IMG/VR virus record: IMGVR_UViG_3300005663_000044
Location: 1 to 64,000 of that record
Source: a virus
Direction: 5' to 3' (one strand)
Length of the DNA stretch: 64,000 nucleotides
The notes beneath the pieces were generated by a model, which saw only the letters and a program-made list of their open reading frames with translations, ran no database searches and had not been told where the DNA came from. Positions 14,687 through 20,773 of this stretch are shown in pieces. Within the stretch, counting starts at the first letter, position 1, and the number at the start of each line of letters is the position of its first letter. Both the position numbers and the translations under genes were made by a program.

Positions 14687-15085
14687 CTAGTCAAACTCTG
14701 GTAGTGTGTCCCCGTTGTTACCTACCATACATTCGGAGCATACCCAGAGCCCGTCAAATGGACTACCAGAATCGTCTACAAATACCCCATCTGGTAGACA
14801 ATCCAACGATTTACCGTCATCGTCGTACTCTGCCACGGTCTGACAACGTGAGCATATTATCGTGTGTGTGTAGTACATTTTGTCAATACTCCTCCCGAGG
14901 GCAAAGGGGACTATATCACCGCCTCTTAGTAGGCGTCCATTTCCTAGTAGGTGGTGGTGTTCATCTGTAAGTGTCGTGTTGATAAACAGCGCCGCACCTT
15001 CCGCACTAGCAAAGTGCGTCAACACCCAATAACATGAATACCCCTTTGGCTTGCGAAATCTATCGTAAATCCTGCGAAGTTGCAT
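14687..15085 (-). CDS. Zinc-ribbon hypothetical protein
   Basis: 132 aa; a CSRC ... CSEC ribbon in the C-terminal half (residues 77-120), with an aromatic basic N-terminal segment. Unknown function. Confidence 0.65.
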   Translation of the reverse strand: MQLRRIYDRFRKPKGYSCYWVLTHFASAEGAALFINTTLTDEHHHLLGNGRLLRGGDIVPFALGRSIDKMYYTHTIICSRCQTVAEYDDDGKSLDCLPDGVFVDDSGSPFDGLWVCSECMVGNNGDTLPEFD

Positions 15086-15099
15086 TGTTTGTTACCTTC

Positions 15100-15198
15100 T
15101 CACATTACAGGTTCATCGTTTAGGACGGCTTGTAGTATCTGTTCATCGGTAGCGAACGGTGCCCGTATTGTTACGCCCCCTGTAATCGTCTCGCTCAA
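15100..15198 (-). CDS. Possible 32-aa overlapping gene
   Basis: TTG start, no strong ribosome site; product begins SETITGGVTIRAPFATDEQI. It overlaps the end of the preceding gene by 56 nt in another frame but its sequence looks protein-like. Confidence 0.4.
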   Translation of the reverse strand: MSETITGGVTIRAPFATDEQILQAVLNDEPVM

Positions 15199-15436
15199 AT
15201 TGTCCAGGACTCAGCACTAGTTCGTCGTCCCATACTTCGCACTCATATCCGTTGGCGAAGCGGATGCGATACATAGTAGGCGTCGGCCCGTCATGGTGAC
15301 CGTGTTGCGTCCTGGCTAGTACCTCTATTGACTGGTGTGTGTGGTGCCACAATTCGGCGTCGGCAGAATCTTCACCCTCGTAACAGTGGTACTCAAATAG
15401 CCTTCGGCCTCTTGCTAGTCTACCGTCATCTTTCAT
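15143..15436 (-). CDS. Hypothetical protein, 97 aa
   Basis: ATG 15436 with GGGAGG upstream. His-rich middle (ELWHHTHQ, RTQHGHHDG) and MYRIRFANGYECEVWDDEL, a beta-hairpin-like stretch. Family not recognised. Confidence 0.6.
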   Translation of the reverse strand: MKDDGRLARGRRLFEYHCYEGEDSADAELWHHTHQSIEVLARTQHGHHDGPTPTMYRIRFANGYECEVWDDELVLSPGQFERDDYRGRNNTGTVRYR

Positions 15437-15513
15437 GGGTTGCCTCCCCGTTAGGCTCCTAGATTGCAAAATGGTGCGTGGGCTACCTCTCGCGTAGGCT
15501 AGGCAATTATCTC

Positions 15514-15732
15514 CTATTCGTAGGTACTCCTATTCTCGACACGATGTCGGTCAATGATTAGGTCAAAGAGAGGGCTTAGGACGCCCGCCTCAGATAGCAG
15601 CGTCTCGACACTCCCTATATTGCCCGTCTCAAAAGCCCAGCGTAGACCCTTGACGGTATCCGCGCGAAGCTCGGCCAATTCCCGGGCTTCCGCCCGTTCA
15701 TTCTCGGCCTTTAGTTCCTCTAGTCCTTGCAT
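15514..15732 (-). CDS. Hypothetical helical protein, 72 aa
   Basis: ATG 15732 with AGGGGG upstream. Strong charged helix (LEELKAENERAEARELAELR) then a second helical part. Coiled-coil candidate. Confidence 0.6.
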   Translation of the reverse strand: MQGLEELKAENERAEARELAELRADTVKGLRWAFETGNIGSVETLLSEAGVLSPLFDLIIDRHRVENRSTYE

Positions 15733-15890
15733 GTTCAACCCCCTTTAGGATTGCTTCCCTTTCAACTATTTACATGCTACTGTGTGATACTGACAGTGCC
15801 CGCAGTCGGGACAACAGTGACAGTATTGTGTTACTTCACGTTTTCGTATTAGACAGATGATTTGTTATAGCCTAAGCATATTGTTACCCC

Positions 15891-16040
15891 CTACTTCACA
15901 CGGGTTATCAGCCCGGTAGTGACGGTCACTGTAGCGTACCATCGCCGGTCATACGGCTCTGGGCCGACTACAGTATACTCACCGTCGCCCTTGAATTCGG
16001 CCCCGAACATCGACGTTTCCTCAAAGTCGGGGGGGTTCAC
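15891..16040 (-). CDS. 49-aa hypothetical protein
   Basis: GTG start overlapping the end of the 26-aa frame before it; begins NPPDFEETSMFGAEF and ends TGLITRVK, beta-rich. Unknown. Confidence 0.5.
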   Translation of the reverse strand: MNPPDFEETSMFGAEFKGDGEYTVVGPEPYDRRWYATVTVTTGLITRVK

Positions 16041-16101
16041 CTATTGCGCCCTTCAGCGCCTTTTTCGTGGCGAATCGTCGGCTTGCGCTTGCTCCCATCA
16101 T
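16021..16101 (-). CDS. 26-aa basic peptide
   Basis: ATG with AAAGGAG upstream; begins MMGASASRRFATKKALKG. Coupled to the next frame. Uncertain. Confidence 0.4.
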   Translation of the reverse strand: MMGASASRRFATKKALKGAIGEPPRL

Positions 16102-16136
16102 GGTAGATACTCCTTTCGTTGTCTGTCAGATGATGA

Positions 16137-16394
16137 TTACGGTAGCAGATGGCCGTTCTTACCGTAGGCGTAGGCAACGAATTTGTAATCGCGCTCGCCT
16201 TCCGGTAAGAATTCGATCCCTGTAACGAACCCTGTTACGGTACGGCCCGACACCTTGACGCTACCAGGCAGCGAGAAGAAGGTATCAGGCTCTTGTGTTA
16301 TCTTCACGTAGCGCCTACGGCCATCTGAGCATAGGGCGTTCTGGCAAGCCGTGGCAATCAGCCACGGGCCGAAGCGAACTATTGTTGCTTGCAT
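16137..16394 (-). CDS. Hypothetical beta-rich protein, 85 aa
   Basis: Contains FGPWLIATACQNALCSDG, then alternating short strands. Lies just downstream of a long hairpin and the second copy of the 20-bp dispersed repeat. Unknown function. Confidence 0.6.
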   Translation of the reverse strand: MQATIVRFGPWLIATACQNALCSDGRRRYVKITQEPDTFFSLPGSVKVSGRTVTGFVTGIEFLPEGERDYKFVAYAYGKNGHLLP

Positions 16395-16425
16395 GAATTT
16401 GTGCCCCTTTCCTTTGTTCTCTACC

Positions 16426-16445
16426 CTCTACTAGTAGTATCGACC
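16426..16445. repeat. 20-bp dispersed repeat, copy 2
   Basis: Identical to 12,713-12,732, again 30-60 nt upstream of a gene start on the minus strand. Confidence 0.7.
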
Positions 16446-16459
16446 CTTTGCCAAAAGTC

Positions 16460-16495
16460 GGAACCCCCCAACTGCATGTACAGTTGGGGGGTTCC
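16460..16495 (-). terminator. Perfect 15-bp GC-rich hairpin, terminator-like
   Basis: Arms GGAACCCCCCAACTG and CAGTTGGGGGGTTCC around a 6-nt loop. On the minus strand it is followed by CGACTTTTGG, a short T run, so it could be an intrinsic terminator or attenuator before the gene at 16,394. Confidence 0.6.
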
Positions 16496-16528
16496 GCGTG
16501 ACGGAGCGACTATCGGCCCTCTAGCTAT

Positions 16529-16594
16529 CTTCAGGTTAGCACACCCTCAACGTCTTATCAAGGGTACGCCGTGCTTAGTACCGAAAACCTGAAG
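16529..16594 (-). ncRNA. Structured RNA segment (leader or small RNA)
   Basis: Three nested stems: CTTCAGGTT (16,529-16,537) with AACCTGAAG (16,586-16,594), AGCAC with GTGCT, and ACCCT with AGGGT, all with internal asymmetry on one side only. It lies about 35 nt before the terminator-like hairpin at 16,460-16,495 on the minus strand, in a 260-nt gap with no gene. It may be a leader controlling that hairpin, or an independent RNA; no promoter is obvious. Confidence 0.45.
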
Positions 16595-16654
16595 GGGTAG
16601 GCGTTAGCTATTCACTTCCCTCTACTGATACTAACGTTGTGGATGGGCTGGATG

Positions 16655-17128
16655 TTACACGTTCGGTAGAACGCTATCCGGTATCGGCCCTGTTACTAGG
16701 GTATTCTCGGGCTCGCCTGCGCCGGTATTCCGGCGGGCTGGCGCCATAACCCTCATTGGCAGGGTTTCGCCCCCATCGTGGCTGAAGGGGTGCGAGAGAT
16801 ACCGAGAGCCGTTAGGGCGCTTAGTGGTGCCGCCCCGTAGTACAACTGTTTTCAGGTTCCCGCGTGTACAACGGGCCGTGTACAGCTCACCGTCAACACC
16901 CGTGTCTTTAATATCATCGACTAGGCGACGGGTCTGTACAACTGGCTCGACCCTTACGCGGTGGTGGCGGCGTTGTAGGAGCCTATCGCCCCATGTGTTA
17001 GGCTTCCGTGCCGCGCCGCCCGTATCGTTGCCTACGGGCCGCTGGCCGGTAGTGGGCGGGCAATCGGTGACAACGCGCGGGTGAATTGGTGGTAGCCCAT
17101 TGATAGAGCCTTGTGTGAGGGTTCGCAT
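16655..17128 (-). CDS. Basic hypothetical protein, 157 aa
   Basis: ATG 17128 with AGGGGAGC upstream. Arg/Pro-rich with no cysteine pairs and low hydrophobicity (QRRHHRVRVEPVVQTRR). No family recognised; composition suggests nucleic-acid binding or disorder. Confidence 0.5.
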   Translation of the reverse strand: MRTLTQGSINGLPPIHPRVVTDCPPTTGQRPVGNDTGGAARKPNTWGDRLLQRRHHRVRVEPVVQTRRLVDDIKDTGVDGELYTARCTRGNLKTVVLRGGTTKRPNGSRYLSHPFSHDGGETLPMRVMAPARRNTGAGEPENTLVTGPIPDSVLPNV

Positions 17129-17129
17129 C

Positions 17130-17285
17130 TTAGCTCCCCTCATCCTCTAATTCATTGACTTCTAACTCGGCAAAGTCAATGTATGGGCGCATCGGCGTAG
17201 CGTCGAGCGCCGTTTGGATAATGAGGAGAATATCGGTCTCATCTGTCAACTCTGATTCGACCTCACAAGTGAATGTAAATCTCAT
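17130..17285 (-). CDS. 51-aa acidic hypothetical protein
   Basis: Begins MRFTFTCEVESELTDETD and ends EVNELEDEGS. Two nt from the next gene. Preceded by a small hairpin at 17,300-17,317. Unknown. Confidence 0.6.
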   Translation of the reverse strand: MRFTFTCEVESELTDETDILLIIQTALDATPMRPYIDFAELEVNELEDEGS

Positions 17286-17299
17286 TAGTTAAACCCTTA

Positions 17300-17317
17300 C
17301 TACTGGCGTACCAGTAG
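17300..17317 (-). other. 7-bp hairpin with tetraloop
   Basis: CTACTGG, loop of 4, CCAGTAG, followed on the minus strand by TAAGGGTTT. Too weak to call a terminator; may protect the mRNA end in this 87-nt gap. Confidence 0.35.
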
Positions 17318-17372
17318 AGGGGAGTGATTAGCTAACGTATGGAACGGGGAGAGCGGAGGGTTAGCTGCCCTG

Positions 17373-17534
17373 TTACTTGTTGACTCTCTCACCCTCATGC
17401 AATCTGCCGTAGCACCGGCAGTCCATTTTCTCCTGGTGCCCGCATCGAATGTAACGTCCGTCTTTAACCCATGCCTGACGCTCATAGTCGAATGTGGGGG
17501 TGTTGGCACTAGTTATGGCACCTGATATGTTCAT
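17373..17534 (-). CDS. 53-aa Cys-containing phage protein
   Basis: AGGAG site; contains YERQAWVKDGRYIRCGHQ and MDCRCYGRLHEGE, a pattern I associate with a small phage zinc protein family of unknown role. A longer open frame over the same bases has no such pattern. Confidence 0.65.
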   Translation of the reverse strand: MNISGAITSANTPTFDYERQAWVKDGRYIRCGHQEKMDCRCYGRLHEGERVNK

Positions 17535-17549
17535 AAGGTTAGCTCCTAT

Positions 17550-17801
17550 TTATATCATATCGGTAGGGCGGACTATCTCTGCTTTTATATAGTCCGAATC
17601 GTTTGTACAAGCTAGCGAGACGTTGTAGCCCTCCTTGCCATACTCTTTAGTCCTGCGGATTGCTACATCTAGCCCTAACTTATGAGCTTTTGCTAAGGCA
17701 GCCTCGCGGGCCTCATGCCGGGTTTTGTAACGTTGCAGATTCTTGCTCCTATCTGGCGAGTCTAACCCCCGCTCTCCCCGTTCCATGTTGGAGTCACACA
17801 C
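17550..17801 (-). CDS. Hypothetical protein, 83 aa
   Basis: Core YKTRHEAREAALAKAHKLG plus ECxN-like end (VSLACTNDSDYI). Start uncertain: GTG 17801 or ATG five codons later, neither with a clear ribosome site. Its 5' part shares a 19-bp stretch (17,752-17,770) with 18,161-18,179, a local duplication. Confidence 0.6.
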   Translation of the reverse strand: MCDSNMERGERGLDSPDRSKNLQRYKTRHEAREAALAKAHKLGLDVAIRRTKEYGKEGYNVSLACTNDSDYIKAEIVRPTDMI

Positions 17802-17832
17802 AGAGCGGAAGGCTAGGCGCTCACCTACTTAA

Positions 17833-18144
17833 TTAGCTATCGAGATTGACTCGGACATTGAAACTGCCGATACTACCTTCACCAGTGTAGGCGTCCACCA
17901 GCTTGCCCGTCTTCCCATTGTAGGAGAACGGAAAGCAGGTAGTGCAGAACAGTTCTGCCTGATACATTGTCCCTGGGCGAGAGTTTGGGTGATAGCCACG
18001 TTCAAAAGGCCAGTCTTTGGCAGGCTTGCCGCACTTGCCACAATCACTGTGCTCAATATCGCTGGTGCCCTGCACTAGTATCGTCTTTGGAAAGTCATCG
18101 CTATCGAATGGGGCTTTAATATGACCCTGTAGTGGTTCAGTCAT
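17833..18144 (-). CDS. Zinc-ribbon hypothetical protein
   Basis: 103 aa; CGKCGKPAKDW ... CTTCF forms a ribbon, followed by beta-strands to the end (GSFNVRVNLDS). GGAG 9 nt upstream of ATG. Unknown function. Confidence 0.65.
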   Translation of the reverse strand: MTEPLQGHIKAPFDSDDFPKTILVQGTSDIEHSDCGKCGKPAKDWPFERGYHPNSRPGTMYQAELFCTTCFPFSYNGKTGKLVDAYTGEGSIGSFNVRVNLDS

Positions 18145-18205
18145 GGGAGGTTAGCTCCAGTCTGGCGAGTCTAACCCCCCGTTCTGTGTGTGACTCCGTA
18201 TTCAT
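18137..18205 (-). CDS. 22-aa coupling frame
   Basis: Begins MNTESHTERGVRLARL; overlaps the previous stop as ATGA and the next start by 8 nt. Weak ribosome site. Confidence 0.25.
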   Translation of the reverse strand: MNTESHTERGVRLARLELTSHD

Positions 18206-18408
18206 TTTTCCGATGGCCTCGACTCAAGCTGAATGGGGTTCTCGGCCAAGTGACCGGCTGGCCCCTCTGAATCTCCGGCTATTCGACCGGCCAAGATGCC
18301 GGTGCTTATTCTCCTCGGCAATTTCACGTCCCTGTGGCCGTATTGCCTCGCTATCAGTGTCGGTATCATCTCACACATCTGAAGGGCTGTCAAGGGGGTA
18401 GAGGGCAT
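18202..18408 (-). CDS. Possible 68-aa protein next to the right iteron locus
   Basis: Begins MPSTPLTALQMCEMI; the middle (LPRRISTGILAG ... GHLAENPIQLE) vaguely resembles excisionase/MerR-type HTH proteins but I cannot confirm it. A TTGACA-17-GATGAT promoter-like pair lies inside it (18,365-18,393), which argues that transcription may start within and the frame be spurious. Confidence 0.3.
   Translation of the reverse strand: MPSTPLTALQMCEMIPTLIARQYGHRDVKLPRRISTGILAGRIAGDSEGPAGHLAENPIQLESRPSEK
18365..18393 (-). promoter_or_regulatory. Possible leftward early promoter
   Basis: Minus-strand TTGACA (18,388-18,393), 17 nt, GATGAT (18,365-18,370). The -35 is perfect, the -10 matches 4 of 6. It sits just downstream of the right iteron array, so that array could act as its operator. 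Confidence 0.4.
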
Positions 18409-18436
18409 TTATTCGTCTACCCTAACCTATGCCCCA

Positions 18437-18619
18437 GAAACCTATAGTGAGGCACAATGGGTTGTGAGTCACAATAGGTTTCCCTGTAAATGGGTTGTGA
18501 GGCACAGGGGTTATTCAGACTAATGTATAGTGAGTCACCTTAGGTTAATCTTTTCATAAGGTGACTCACTATACATATTCGTGGTAATGTGTAGTGAGGC
18601 ACAACCCATTGTGACTCAC
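18437..18619. repeat. Right GTGAG(K)CAC iteron array
   Basis: Seven copies of GTGA(G/C)(T/G)CAC at 18,447, 18,464, 18,497, 18,530, 18,561, 18,594 and 18,611; two pairs are 17 bp apart as at the left locus. The first pair lies inside an imperfect palindrome of about 48 bp (GAAACCTAT at one end, ATAGGTTTC at the other). Block 18,585-18,614 is identical to 4,577-4,606. No gene. Confidence 0.85.
18523..18576. repeat. Perfect 20-bp inverted repeat
   Basis: Arms 18,523-18,542 and 18,557-18,576 are exact reverse complements (ATGTATAGTGAGTCACCTTA), with a 14-nt spacer. Each arm contains one iteron core. As RNA it would be a very stable hairpin on either strand; as DNA it offers a symmetric protein site. 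Confidence 0.85.
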
Positions 18620-18639
18620 AACGGGTTTCCTGCTCCCCC

Positions 18640-18978
18640 TCACGCCCATCACCCGCACCGGCCCGCCGGTCATGCGCCCCAGATGCACGGCCCGAACCTC
18701 GACGGCTCTCTGTAATCCCATCACGTATCGTAGTCTACTAACGTAGCTTAAGCATAGTGGTATCTACGTAGCTACGATGGTAGTAGTTATGTCATCTGCT
18801 ATCGAGGTGTACGATTGTAGCTAGCATCCTGCTAGCTTAGTAGATGAGAATGTCTCGGCGTCGTGCCTCGCTAGTCTCGTTGGGGTGCGGGTACAGTATA
18901 GGATGGGATAGGATAGGACGGTGACGTTGGATTATGGTGGTGTGGATGTGATAGTTAGACGTTACACTCAGTACGGGC
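18640..18978. other. Gene-free stretch with palindromes (origin candidate)
   Basis: No convincing gene. Holds GCTTAAGC (18,746), CGTAGCTACG (18,767), an 8-bp hairpin with a 3-nt loop (18,819-18,837, arms AGCTAGCA and TGCTAGCT) and short GGATA-type repeats near 18,900-18,925. With the adjacent iterons this is the most origin-like part of the window. No direct proof. Confidence 0.4.
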
Positions 18979-19033
18979 AAAAATTAAGAAAATAGAGAGA
19001 AAAGCGGCCGTAGACAGACTCTGCGACCGCTTT
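18979..19033 (-). terminator. Intrinsic terminator of the phosphatase unit
   Basis: Minus strand: AAAGCGGTCG pairs with CGGCCGCTTT (one G-U) over 10 bp, followed by TTTTCTCTCTATTTTC and a further T run. Ends leftward transcription from the promoter at 19,983. Confidence 0.75.
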
Positions 19034-19091
19034 AGGTGCCACAGGTGGACACAAGTGCCGCCTAATAAAGGGATTTTACGCTCCGCGGGTC

Positions 19092-19328
19092 TTAATTAAA
19101 GGAATTAACCCTCACCTTTTTAGCGGGAAGCCGCCTTTCAGCGTCTAGGAACTTGAGAAGCTCCTTTACCTGCTTTTGGGACAGGAGAACCACCTCTATA
19201 CTAGGTTCTGACTCCAGACGGGGTTCGGTGTGGGACTGCTCAAGGCGTAAATAGCCACCATTAAGCTCAAATCTGACGGGCCAGTGGTAGTTTCCCTCGG
19301 TTCCCTGGATATATTCACTCTGTTTCAT
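19092..19328 (-). CDS. Hypothetical protein, 78 aa
   Basis: Beta-rich N-terminal half (YHWPVRFELNGGYLRLEQS), then VVLLSQKQVKELLKFLDAERR. Start overlaps the phosphatase stop. Last gene before the terminator. No family recognised. Confidence 0.6.
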   Translation of the reverse strand: MKQSEYIQGTEGNYHWPVRFELNGGYLRLEQSHTEPRLESEPSIEVVLLSQKQVKELLKFLDAERRLPAKKVRVNSFN

Positions 19329-19768
19329 TGTTCTACTCCTCCTAAGGTCTCTAAATAGTCTGTAAAGGACGGGTTAAAAAGCGCGGTTGAGCCGCGGCAG
19401 ACCCGAACGTGCGAAATTGCTTGGGTACCCGTCATACCTGTAATTTCCATCACCACAAGGGCTGTGACAAGCCCAGACCGGTTGAGGCCGGCGTCACAGT
19501 GGATGAGGACGCGCCGGCCCTCTCTGATCTTCTGTGTGGCCCAGTACACTACCAACCCGAGCTCGTCTAGGTTGGGAAGGGGCCCATCGTCTATAGGCCA
19601 GTGAAGATAGTCTTTGGCATACTCTATTGTCTCATCAGGGTCATCGTAATGGGAAAGGTTGACAATAGCATGAATCCGTCCCTCTAGGATAAGTCTCGGA
19701 CTCGATTCCAATTCCCCCGACATCCAGAGTCGATTTAAGAGGATGTTCGAAAATGTGGTGTGATTCAT
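19325..19768 (-). CDS. Dual-specificity protein phosphatase
   Basis: 147 aa. IHCDAGLNRSG at about residues 92-102 is the Cys-based phosphatase P-loop (HCxxGxxRS), with a general-acid Asp candidate upstream (WPIDDGPLP). Length matches a minimal DSP/PTP domain. It would dephosphorylate Ser/Thr/Tyr-phosphorylated proteins, or nucleotide/lipid substrates as in some relatives. It sits in a three-gene unit with its own promoter and terminator, so expression is probably early. Phage-encoded phosphatases of this kind are uncommon; target unknown. Confidence 0.85.
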   Translation of the reverse strand: MNHTTFSNILLNRLWMSGELESSPRLILEGRIHAIVNLSHYDDPDETIEYAKDYLHWPIDDGPLPNLDELGLVVYWATQKIREGRRVLIHCDAGLNRSGLVTALVVMEITGMTGTQAISHVRVCRGSTALFNPSFTDYLETLGGVEQ

Positions 19769-19776
19769 AGTATCTC

Positions 19777-19962
19777 CTATCTGGTGTGTGAGCTCTTGCC
19801 GGCGCCGGTGCCGCCTTCAACGTGGATATACGCGGGTAGGGAAGGAACCCAATCCACCTTCTTATGACAGATAGGACAAGGGTGAGTTTTAGGGACGTTT
19901 GTTAAAGGAAACGTCCTTTCGAACTTGCCATGTTTGGGGCATTTATAGACTTGAATGGGCAT
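19777..19962 (-). CDS. FmdB-like zinc-ribbon protein
   Basis: 61 aa; starts MPIQVYKCPKHGKFE and has CPIC in the middle, matching the FmdB/CxxC-CxxC ribbon family often found next to phage structural genes. The C-terminal GGTGAGKSSHTR resembles glycine-rich FmdB tails, not a true P-loop domain. First gene after the promoter; GGAGG upstream. Possibly a small transcription cofactor. Confidence 0.7.
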   Translation of the reverse strand: MPIQVYKCPKHGKFERTFPLTNVPKTHPCPICHKKVDWVPSLPAYIHVEGGTGAGKSSHTR

Positions 19963-19982
19963 GATGCACCTCCTGACACCTT

Positions 19983-20011
19983 ATAATACCAGGATGTTCA
20001 ATCTTTGTCAA
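19983..20011 (-). promoter_or_regulatory. Leftward promoter of the phosphatase unit
   Basis: TTGACA (20,006-20,011), 17 nt, TATTAT (19,983-19,988) on the minus strand. Its -35 is back-to-back with that of the rightward promoter at 20,018, and together they form TTGTCAA/TTGACAA inverted repeats. Confidence 0.85.
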
Positions 20012-20017
20012 ATGCCC

Positions 20018-20047
20018 TTGACAACCGGTTCTTACTAGTGGTATAGT
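20018..20047 (+). promoter_or_regulatory. Rightward promoter of the candidate small RNA
   Basis: TTGACA (20,018-20,023), 18 nt, TATAGT (20,042-20,047). Predicted start near 20,054, at the foot of the RNA closing helix. Confidence 0.8.
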
Positions 20048-20053
20048 GCAGGA

Positions 20054-20223
20054 GCGTTGGGATGGTCTGTCGAGTTGGTGAGGTGCCCGGGTTACAGCCA
20101 CGAACCCCGGGCAGAGAGTGGTGGGTACGTGGAGAGTAAGCAGACCCACCAACGCCACAAGCCCCCCCGCCGTGGCTTACGCGACGGTGGGTGAACAGGA
20201 GCCTACGGGCTCTTGTTCTTTTT
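20054..20223 (+). ncRNA. Candidate ~170-nt phage small RNA / attenuated leader
   Basis: Bounded by a promoter and an intrinsic terminator with no coding frame between. Helix: GCGTTGG (20,054-20,060) with CCAACGC (20,149-20,155) continued by GGTCTG (20,064-20,069) with CAGACC (20,141-20,146). Inside is a hairpin GCCCGGGTT/AACCCCGGGC (20,085-20,112); 3' of it lies CCGCCGT/ACGGTGG (20,167-20,190) before the terminator. Could be a regulatory RNA, or a leader controlling late transcription by antitermination. Confidence 0.6.
20193..20223 (+). terminator. Intrinsic terminator after the small RNA
   Basis: GAACAGGAGCC, short loop, GGGCTCTTGTTC, then TTTTTC. Strong hairpin and T run. Confidence 0.85.
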
Positions 20224-20242
20224 CTAGTCATTTCGACTTGAC

Positions 20243-20272
20243 TTGCGTCCGCGGCCGGGCGGGAGGTATAGT
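20243..20272 (+). promoter_or_regulatory. Possible late-operon promoter
   Basis: TTGCGT, 18 nt, TATAGT (20,267-20,272), only 20 nt before the first late gene. The GGTATAGTG stretch repeats that of the promoter at 20,042. The -35 is weak, so an activator may be needed. Confidence 0.4.
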
Positions 20273-20293
20273 GTAGGTAGGAGGATTTGACTA

Positions 20294-20620
20294 ATGACTA
20301 TCAAACCAAGACCAGTATTCACGTTTCCCTTTGCGGACACAGCCACGCCTTTTGATGTGACGCTGACAACGCCGGCTACGGCTGAAGACCTTGTGCTTGT
20401 GCCCAGCACCAAGAAGGGGCGGGTACTCTCACTGGTCAATGAGGGGCCGGGGGCTGTAGCCCTCGCCTTCGACGCGACGGCGGTTGTTACCGACCTTTTA
20501 CTGGAGGAAGGCGATGCTTACGATGAACAGAACTTGGAAATCAGTACCAATGTCTCGTTTATCAATGTGACGGCCAGCCAAAGCCCACGTATCCGCGGTA
20601 TACTGTGGAGCGGTGATTAA
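20294..20620 (+). CDS. Virion-associated hypothetical protein, 108 aa
   Basis: Beta-rich, small hydrophobic residues (ARTPFDVTLTT-type repeats, VVTDLLLEEGDAY). First gene of the late operon, AGGAGG upstream. Resembles small head-decoration or fiber-associated proteins but no family is recognised. Confidence 0.55.
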   Translation: MTIKPRPVFTFPFADTATPFDVTLTTPATAEDLVLVPSTKKGRVLSLVNEGPGAVALAFDATAVVTDLLLEEGDAYDEQNLEISTNVSFINVTASQSPRIRGILWSGD

Positions 20621-20621
20621 G

Positions 20622-20771
20622 ATGCCGATTGTTCCTGCTCTGAAGCCTTCTCGGAAAGTTCTAGCGGCGCTTCTTCTGCCGTCTTATTTGCAGATGCAGA
20701 CGAGTCCCACTGGAAGTCTTGACTCTCTGAGGGCTAGTATGGAGGAGCTGGAGAGAATGTTGGAGAAATAG
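20622..20771 (+). CDS. 49-aa hypothetical protein
   Basis: Begins MPIVPALKPSRKVLAALL and ends SMEELERMLEK. GGAG 11 nt upstream. Unknown. Confidence 0.55.
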   Translation: MPIVPALKPSRKVLAALLLPSYLQMQTSPTGSLDSLRASMEELERMLEK

Positions 20772-20773
20772 AG

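Noticed and set aside
14876-14886. TTGACA followed by GATAAT on the minus strand
   Set aside because: Lies inside a zinc-ribbon gene with a 19-nt spacer and no gene start downstream that would need it.
15766-15840. Short Cys/His-rich frame (QYCHCCPDCGHCQYH)
   Set aside because: Looks zinc-binding but has no ATG, GTG or TTG start between the upstream stop and the cysteines.
17300-17509. Open frame of 69 codons on the minus strand
   Set aside because: It overlaps out of frame a 53-aa gene (17,373-17,534) that has a strong ribosome site and a recognisable Cys pattern; the longer frame has neither.
20054-20223. phi29-type packaging RNA
   Set aside because: Only the length and position before the terminase gene are similar; no shared sequence or fold was seen, so the RNA is left unclassified.
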